From Chamaecyparis obtusa (taxonomy: Eukaryota > Streptophyta > Pinopsida > Cupressales > Cupressaceae): a DNA stretch of 64,000 nt. A program made the position numbers and the translations under genes. This document shows positions 57,106-64,000 of the stretch, one piece after another (position 1 is the first letter of the stretch; every line of letters starts with the position of its first letter). Below the pieces are notes generated by a model. That model had not been told where the DNA came from and ran no database searches. It was given only the letters and a program-made list of their open reading frames with translations. The stretch lies in the NCBI GenBank assembly GCA_027943335.1, contig BSBK01008427.1:2501-66500 (forward strand), in the 5' to 3' direction.

Positions 57106-57522
57106 ATGAATGTTCCCTAGATCTACGATACAAAGAAAACTCATATCATAACAAAGAAACCATCACCACATATAGAATTGGTAGTTGACCAAAGAATATC
57201 TAACTTAGAAAAACATGTGTTTGAAAGGAAAAAACCTGAAGTGTTGGCATGCTTTCTTTTAACAAAACAAGGGTTAGCAAAACATAAAATTCATCATTTA
57301 AAATTTTATTTGATATGTGATGACGATAATCGTGAAATAATAACAATGCTAACCCTAGTAAATCTTGATAGGTGTGCAAAAGAACTTAGGGAAAATGATT
57401 GTATAGGGGACCAAAGACACATAACAATTCACAATAATTTTTTTAAAAAAAATCTAAATATTTACACTAACTATGCAAAAAGAATTAATTACAAAGACCC
57501 ATTAACGATAAGGGAGAAATAG
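57106..57522 (+). CDS. Unrecognised ORF, about 138 codons
   Basis: I do not recognise it. The frame is open from about 57121 (an in-frame TAG precedes it, after an ATG at about 57106) to a stop at 57520-57522. It is Lys/Ile/Asn-rich and looks globular rather than low-complexity, with PHIELVVDQRISNLEKHVFE, KPEVLACFLLTKQG, KFYLICDDDNREIITMLTL and LDRCAKELRENDCIG. No signal peptide, membrane segment or zinc motif. It lies in E1 internal DNA but opposite to the E1 strand. It may be a fragment of a captured or older gene, or chance. Low certainty that it is expressed. Confidence 0.3.
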
Positions 57523-57525
57523 CTA

Positions 57526-58743
57526 CCTTGGTGACCTAAATTCTTTTTCTCAACTAATTGTTGAGGTCACATTTTGAAAAAAATTGGGACAAAAAGTGGG
57601 GCTATGTCGCTTCCATTGTGACACATCAGAAAATAAAACATGATTATTATTTTCAAGAGAAGTTTTTGATATCACAACATGTGAGGTTTCAACTTTTAAA
57701 GTGCTTTCCTCATGCTTTGATGTGAGCATGACCTCAACAAAGTGACAAGATGTAGATGAAAAATACCTGATAGGGAATCAATGTGTTTGTTTGAAGTAAG
57801 ATGGTATGGGGAGAGAGGCCCAAGGCTACTTAACCACCTTGAAATCTATCGGATCAGAGAGATTCTCTTCCTTATGCAATAGAGTGACTACTAACATGGT
57901 CTCTTTGAGAGATGCACAAAATTATTATAACTCCTCCCAAAAGTACATATAATTGTTGACTACCTCCCTACACACTAAGACTATGGACATATCTTCTAAT
58001 TTCCCCTTCTACACCTCATAAGGTTAATTCTGAGAGAGAACTTGACACAAAGGGGCCTTAGGAACCTTCAAATTCCATGCAAGAAAATACTCCACTTCCA
58101 CAAAGCAAGGGAGCTTAGAGAAATCAGAAATTGGATCATCCACCTTTGATGACACTAGGGAAAATTTCCCCTCTTTGCATTTTGGCTACATTTGTGCCTG
58201 GTGGAAACTATATTGGGGATTTTGCTCTTTAGAAAGCCTATCTTTGTGGCATATTAGGGCTTGTATTTTTTCATTCTTTCTCTTTGTTCACCAAAATACT
58301 ATCCCTTATTTTAACATAGAAATAGTGTCTGGCATTAGACATTAGAAAGAGAAGTCCAAAAAATCCTCTAAAGTGGATTCTTCTTCCTGATATGATTTAT
58401 CTAGAGTGCATGCATACATGACCTCATCCTCAAAGAATAACTCATGTAGCACGTAGGAAGCCTTGGGATAATCCCTTGGAGCATTCAAATAATACTAGAG
58501 GGAATCCCTATATCTTTAAATCTCAATGATCTACATGTCTCATTGGGAATCTAGTAGAATTCCCCCAAAAATCAAAGCCTGAATCTTAGGAAAAGGTTGG
58601 GAGCAACCCAATCAGGGAAACTATAGTAACTCAGATCTATGATACTCAAATCTAGAGAACATATTATCACATGCACCTATAGGCTTCATGTAATCTAGAA
58701 GAACCAAATACTACATTGTCTTTGGAAATTGCATTCTGCTTGG
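57526..58743. other. E1 leader, no gene
   Basis: Between the unknown ORF and the E1 primer region I find no supported coding sequence or repeat array. Confidence 0.5.
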
Positions 58744-58766
58744 GTCCTATTGGGTGTGCTAGAAAA
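58744..58766 (-). promoter_or_regulatory. E1 primer binding region, degenerate
   Basis: The minus strand after the 5' LTR reads TTTTTCTAGCACACCCAATA, comparable with TTTTCTAGCGCCCACCGTGG after the E5 LTR. Several CpG sites appear decayed. Confidence 0.55.
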
Positions 58767-58768
58767 AT

Positions 58769-60294
58769 TATTGATCCCTAAGAGGCTCAAACCTAAATAA
58801 GGGAAGTCAGGAAGCTTTGTAGAAGTGGGATACGGTGCACCCTAAAAGGAAAACCCCAAGATTTTTTAGAATTTGAATCTTTCTATTGAGCCTCAAATGA
58901 AAAGGCTAAGGGAGATCTTTTGTAAAAAAACTAAGGTAAGGGGAGGTGAAACGCCAAACTAAGATTTTATATGGGTTAAGAATGTGAAAGACAATATCTA
59001 CAAGAGTTTAACCATCTTAGTTAGAGATCTATGTCTCATCCACAAGGACACGATGAACTACAAACCCTTCATTGTTGGATGGGAGAACAAGATGCCAAAA
59101 TTAGGATGACTTAAGACAAAGTATTCATATCCCAACCATGGGAAGCACCTACAAGGGTCCAAATAAAGGTACAAAAAATCCTAAGGAGAGTTTAAATTCC
59201 TACACCCATAGACACAATATACAAACAATACTTATGAACAAAGGAGAAAAAAGAGACACCAAGAATGTGTTCTTGATTTTGAGCATAAATAGTTCTTATA
59301 AGGGTCTAATGAAAGAACCACAGACCCTATAGAAAACCTTCATGTGAAGTAGATTGTAAATGGAAAGTCCATCCTCTATTCTAGGTGCATTCTGAGGAAA
59401 GGAAAACCATCATGATAAAAAAACATACAGACAAATAGAAAATGAATACATAGACATAAGAAAAATGGAACAAACACATAAAGAATTAGTAGAGCACAAA
59501 TTCATTAAAAAAATAAAAGAAAGGCCACATATGCACAATCCTCGTAATTCATTAATATAAAATATACCAAGGCTAGAGAGTATGCTTCAAAATATAGATG
59601 TTACATTATACACCCCCAAATAAACATCCACATAGTCCTATTCTTAGAAATCCACAAACTCTATAAATCTAGCTATATTTCTTAGTCAATTGAAACACAG
59701 TTCAATCACCCACCTAGGTCTAAAATGAATGACTATCGACCTATTTAAAATGTAATCCATCAAGTTTTATAGAACAACCCTCTAGGATTTTTGATCATAC
59801 AATGATCACATTTCTGTTATAATCCAAAGCATGAGGCATGGGTCACTTGATCTTCAAGAATCCAGACAAGTCTATCATCACCATTGGTTGATCACAACAT
59901 GCTTTGCCAGCTGTGGCTAAAAATGGTAATCGTAGAAACTTCATGAAGAAGATAATGATTACATAGGCTAACTAAATGATGTGCCTCCAGATAAATATTA
60001 ATTTAACCATTAGTCATGTAAGTTATGAATTTTGGCATATTCCTTGAATATGCATTGGTGGGAACTCCATGAATGAGATTGGATTTTGGGATACTACATG
60101 TCGTACTGGTAGACTTTGGTTTTTGATAAGCCTCATGTAAAGGTGTTTGAAACTCTACCTAGGTGACTCATGTCAACTATAGAGGAAGGTTTGAAAAGAA
60201 GGAAGGTGCTTCACAAGAGGTCCACGGACTTGATCTGGCTAAGGAAGAAGGAAAAAGGGGTCAAGAGACTAATTAATCATAGACGAAGTCTACA
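58769..60294 (-). repeat. E1 5' LTR
   Basis: Partner of 993-2695, same termini, lacking the roughly 180-bp GC-tract segment of that copy. A 64-codon frame at 59138-59332 is LTR sequence. The catat duplication follows at 60295-60299. Confidence 0.75.
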
Positions 60295-60421
60295 CATATA
60301 CATATGCATATACATGTATATGTACATATGCATGTACATAGACATGTACATGTACATACATGCATGCATGCATGCATACATACATACATACATGCATACA
60401 CACATACATACATATGAATGC
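60295..60421. repeat. CATATA/CATG/CATA microsatellite, right flank of E1
   Basis: Runs of catatg, acatgtac, (catg)n and (cata)n. It continues the simple repeat seen left of E1 at 922-992. Confidence 0.85.
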
Positions 60422-61491
60422 ACATAGAAACTATAAAGGGGTTTATTTAGCAAAACAAAAACACACACATGATTAAGTAAAAAATTAAAACAATAGATAT
60501 TTATATTATTATTTTTAATTTTTAATCCAAAATTCAATACATAATATAAAATTAAGTTTGTGGGTGGGAGGAGATGGCCATTGTGTACCATGACCCTCAG
60601 TGAATGTGGTATTGAGACACCCCACAAAAGGCCTCATCTCCTTTGAGGGGAAATGATCTTCCTAGCCATAGCTATTATTATGACAAGGTTAGTGGCTAAA
60701 CCCCTCCTCCTAGTTACATTGAACAATACTATTATTTTATTTTTTATTTTGATATATTTTAAAAAATATAACGAGCCTTCAATATTAACCTATATTTACC
60801 ACATTTTAAGAACTAAAACATATATAATGTTATAGTGTTAGCTTGTATTGTTGATTATACCAAGACTTTAATATTCACCTTTCTATGCTATTTTGAGCTA
60901 AATATGTATCAAACTAGAAATGATATTTCCTTATGAATGTCTACTTTATTTATTTTGGGATTTCTATTAATGAGATGAAATCACATTTGTTATATGATTT
61001 TTTTATTCTTGTTTATGTCAATGTGTTTCAGTTAAATCAAGTATCCCTTTTCATGACATGGCACTCCTTGCTACATTACCCCTACTATGTGGAGTTCCAA
61101 AGTGCTCCAAAACTACAAATATTTGTGTTCCCAATCTATGTTTCAGTCAAGTTCATTAGATATTTAAGAGAACTACTTATTTTGGTCTATTCTTGTTGAA
61201 TACCTTCAATGGAAACTTTAGTTCCAATTATCACAATAGCATATCTATCACTTAGCTAGTTAATTTTGTGCTCTTTTTTTTTAAATTTGAACAATGGTAT
61301 ATATGTTTACCCATTAGTCATTAGTTAGCTCGTTAGTTACTCGATCATTTATAGTTTTCATGTTTGGTAATCACACTCTTTTTAATTATTGTTGTGCTCC
61401 CCTTTTACGTCCATTTTTTGGAAAATGGACGATGAGAGACCATATAGATGTTGTCATTGATGACAACATACCTCTCTAGTATGGGCACTAA
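60422..61491. other. Host-side or older repeat DNA, two perfect hairpins, no gene
   Basis: No supported coding sequence. It contains a perfect 9-bp stem hairpin gtccatttt-ttgg-aaaatggac (61409-61430) and the palindrome tgttgtcattgatgacaaca (61449-61468), just before the E7 LTR. Confidence 0.6.
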
Positions 61492-62487
61492 TGTTGGAGA
61501 TAGGTTTTGGTGAGAAAGTAAAGTGAAAAATGTCTAAGTCTAGGATGGAATCACAGGGAAGAGTCAGAAAATTTTGGTTAGTGACAAAAAAAATGATATC
61601 AAATGTGGCTAAAACTTTGGAAATGTAGAATATATACTGTATATATATACTTCTAGTGTGATCTCCTATGCTTATATGATAATTGGTATGCATTTTTTTT
61701 GAGTGAAGTGAAACTGGCAAAATAACCAATTGTTCAAAATATTTTTGAGTTATCACTAAAATTGGCCTAGAAAATTGAATTGTTTGGATAATTCAATTTC
61801 TTGGAAATGAAGGAATGACATCCTAGATATTAACCATTGGATAACATGATATTATTTTTCTTATTAGAGTTTGTGCTATACATTTTGTGAAGGATTTACA
61901 AGCCAATTGAATAAAGAATATTGAAGGGTATAAAGGAAGATTTGTTTTGCATGTGAGTAGGTAAGGAAGTGATATATGATATGTGAGATTTGATGCTAGA
62001 TTAGATCAGATGTGAGCTTCATTATTGAATAATTAGACATTGTGATGTCATGCATAGTTCTGTATTTTTGTAATACACTCTTTGTAATTGGATAGTGAGA
62101 CCAAAAGGTGAATTTAACCTTCATTCTCAAGCAAGTTTTCTACTTTTGTTCTTGACTCTTAACTAGGTCAAAGGCCTCTAAAAAGGTCTAGTCTTTTAAT
62201 AGGGATATATGTAATAAATTAATGACCCCTAACAAGGTTAGACCTTTTAACAAAGAACTTTCAAATTAGTGCATTATCTTGTGGGTACCATCCCCACCAG
62301 TGTTTTCCCTTGGCCAGGGTTTCCTCGAGAAAAAAATTGTGGTGTTATGAGTTATTTATTATTTTATGCTTTACTTTCCTATATTTATATATGTGGGTTC
62401 TTATGGTGGAGTTTCAAATTAATCAATTGGTTTGAAAATTCTGCAACAATGATTCAACCTCCCTCTCAGTGTTTCTTGATCCTAGCA
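61492..62487 (+). repeat. E7: Copia 5' LTR
   Basis: It starts tgttggagatagg and ends attcaacctccctctcagtg then tttcttgatcctagca, the Copia LTR ending seen in E2 and, reversed, in E3. gggtataaagg (61926-61936) is TATA-like. A primer site follows. The partner LTR is not in the window. Confidence 0.82.
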
Positions 62488-62489
62488 AT

Positions 62490-62500
62490 TTGTATCAGAG
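62490..62500 (+). promoter_or_regulatory. E7 primer binding site
   Basis: ttgtatcagag, one base from the initiator-Met type tggtatcagag, two bases after the LTR end. Confidence 0.82.
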
Positions 62501-62542
62501 ATTATTTCTTCAGAAGAAGTATTACAACTTGAGGAGGATCCT

Positions 62543-62761
62543 AATGGATTAAAGAAATCTTCAAGAACATTTTGAGGAAACACTTGAGGACTTAGACAAA
62601 GAAAATGTAGATAATGTTAGATTGAAAAGTAAGCTCAAAAGTGTAGAAGATTACATCAAGAATCTCAAATAACAAATTGATATCTTAAGGAACAAGAGAT
62701 AGAGACTTGTTGAGAAGATTAAAGAGCCTAAATTAGATGAAGGTGAGTGCTCAGGCAAATA
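62543..62761 (+). pseudogene. E7 gag coiled-coil remnant
   Basis: It begins about 40 bp after the primer site with ATG GAT, then a stop, then RNLQEHFEETLEDLDKENVDN, LKSKLKSVEDYIKNLK and further heptad-like segments with stops. It is alignable with the start of the E3 gag (MDKVEMKHLKRNL...LEDLDK), which also starts right after its primer site without the N-terminal capsid half. Dead. Confidence 0.68.
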
Positions 62762-64000
62762 AATGTCTTAGAAACTTAGAGAATAAAACTCATTCATTCA
62801 AGATTGGACATCCTAAAGAGCAACTAATTGACTCATTTAGCTCATTTATAGTATCAACTAGGGATGTAAACTTAAAATAGTGTCTGCAAGGTATATGGTC
62901 CAAACTATCTCAATTACCACTTATCTAAACTATTGAATTTAAAATAACCAAAAGATTGAAAGGCTAAGCTAAGATAAAGAAACAAGTTTATTCTACTAAA
63001 AGAAATAATCACAGATAGGTACTACTCTATCTACCTTTTCTCAGGAACAACCTATTAGTTCTGCTACTAATGGCTGCAGGAACACCATAGTTCTTTCTAA
63101 TTCTAAGAAAGAATGAAGTATATCCTAAATAAAAATGGGATTCACTCACCAAGTGGGCCCCCTTGGATGAGTGAATAGTACACAATCAGGATAAAAAGAT
63201 AAAACTTACAAAGTACATTCTATTCATTCATTTGAAAAGTACACTTGGAGTAAAAAAAAATTGAACTCTATTTGCTGTTACAAGATTACCATAACTTTCC
63301 TAGCTCAAATCTCTTTTGAAAGTTAAGTCAACAACTTATTTATAAGAAAAAACTGAAAACTAACTCCTATAACTATGATCACTCCAACAATTAGGATCAA
63401 TAAGATTCATAATGTCATACAACAATATTAATAACTTTTGAGAACAAACCTTCCATAGATGTAGCAGTTCATGCTTCTAAATATGAGCTCAAGTATGATG
63501 GAAACCATTTGATTGCTCCAAAGAAGAGTGATGCATGGTTACATCTTTATTGCTTTAGATGCAAAGTTGATCTTGTCAATTCCACCACATTGCTCAATGA
63601 ATACGCCATTGACTTGTTCCTACATGGAGTTGGTAACACATGCCAAACTCGAAACATATATTTGCATCATTAAATCAGAAAAGGCATTATCTCATTAACT
63701 AACTCTTGCATGATATGAGGCTACATGAATCCTAACCCAAAACAACTTAGGAGAGATGAACATTAAATAACACACATGTAGATTTACTAATTCATTTGTC
63801 ATATTATATCCATAAGTTCTAACTTATATCACATATCTTGCGGATCCATAAAGTATTTAAAGTATTGTTCATGCACTTACACATATAAAATTTATACATA
63901 ATATTATCAAATTTTGAATAAAACCATATAAAACTACCCTACTGTACTATAAAAAAATCATCATAAAATATGCCATTAATTTGGCCCATCATTCCCCCCA
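62762..64000. other. Downstream of E7 gag remnant, no supported gene
   Basis: No zinc knuckle, protease or polymerase motif seen. The sequence may be decayed E7 interior or unrelated. A 61-codon plus-strand frame (63513-63698) has no family features. Confidence 0.5.

Larger units (their letters stand above)
993..60294 (-). mobile_element. E1: outermost LTR retrotransposon, Gypsy-like, non-autonomous
   Basis: Two diverged direct repeats, 993-2695 and 58769-60294, behave as LTRs. Both start tattgatccctaagagg on the plus strand and end gaagtctaca. The flanking pentamers are identical (catat at 988-992 and at 60295-60299). On the minus strand the 5' LTR (58769-60294) is followed by TTTTTCTAGCACACCC, which resembles the primer-site region of E5. 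Just inside the 3' LTR, 2696-2710 is a degraded polypurine-tract position. Without nested insertions the element is about 11-12 kb or less. I see no gag, protease, RT or integrase in its own DNA (2696-7720 and 55549-58768), so it is LARD-like or fully decayed. The span holds E2 and E6 as insertions. The five-base match alone is weak, but the LTR ends and the microsatellite on both sides support the call. Confidence 0.78.

Noticed and set aside
60170..60627. Met/Tyr/His-rich frames on both strands
   Set aside because: They translate the catg/cata microsatellite and flanking LTR sequence.

Overview
This window looks like plant nuclear intergenic DNA, most likely from a large, repeat-rich genome such as a conifer or other gymnosperm. 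That assignment is an inference from AT-rich sequence, long LTRs, plant-type Copia, Gypsy and L1 elements, and heavy C-to-T decay of their reading frames. I see no intact host gene, no tRNA or rRNA gene, and no prokaryotic feature. Essentially every long reading frame is a decayed transposable-element gene.

The organising principle is a deep nest of insertions, read from target-site duplications (TSDs) and LTR ends. E1, a minus-strand Gypsy-like LTR element, spans 993-60294 (TSD catat), was inserted in a CA/CATATA-type microsatellite, and has no recognisable genes of its own. Inside E1 lies E6, a decayed minus-strand Copia-like region at about 3028-7052. Also inside E1 lies E2, a plus-strand Copia element at 7721-55548 (TSD atttg), whose decayed gag, protease, integrase, reverse transcriptase and RNase H are at 30863-34694.

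Two blocks interrupt E2. Block A (8977-30862) has three parts. The first is a minus-strand L1-type LINE at 8977-23240 with ORF1, ORF2 and an extra downstream ORF, itself split by E3. E3 is a minus-strand Copia/Sirevirus-like element at 12642-19048 (TSD cttct) that has gag zinc knuckles and a long unknown ORF but no polymerase. The second part is a tandem LTR-gag/pro-LTR-gag/pro-LTR array of a non-autonomous Gypsy element at 23241-30079. The third is a minus-strand Gypsy LTR with a primer binding site at 30080-30862. Block B is E4, a minus-strand Gypsy-like element at 34756-53957 (TSD ggtat) with only a gag-like gene. E4 contains E5, a related minus-strand element at 37180-47109 (TSD atagg) with a gag-like gene and a leftover integrase C-terminus. 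E5 is the youngest layer, with about 13 differences in 550 aligned LTR bases.

At the right edge, outside E1, lies E7, a plus-strand Copia 5' LTR (61492-62487) followed by a primer binding site and a gag coiled-coil remnant.

Most elements here are non-autonomous. They kept transcription and priming signals (TATA-like boxes, primer binding sites, polypurine tracts) and gag-type or unknown proteins but lost or never had a polymerase, so any past movement would have needed enzymes from relatives. The least explained items are the unknown ORF of E3, the extra ORF downstream of the LINE ORF2, the modular gag-like tail shared by E4 and E5, and the tandem-repeat-rich leader of E5.
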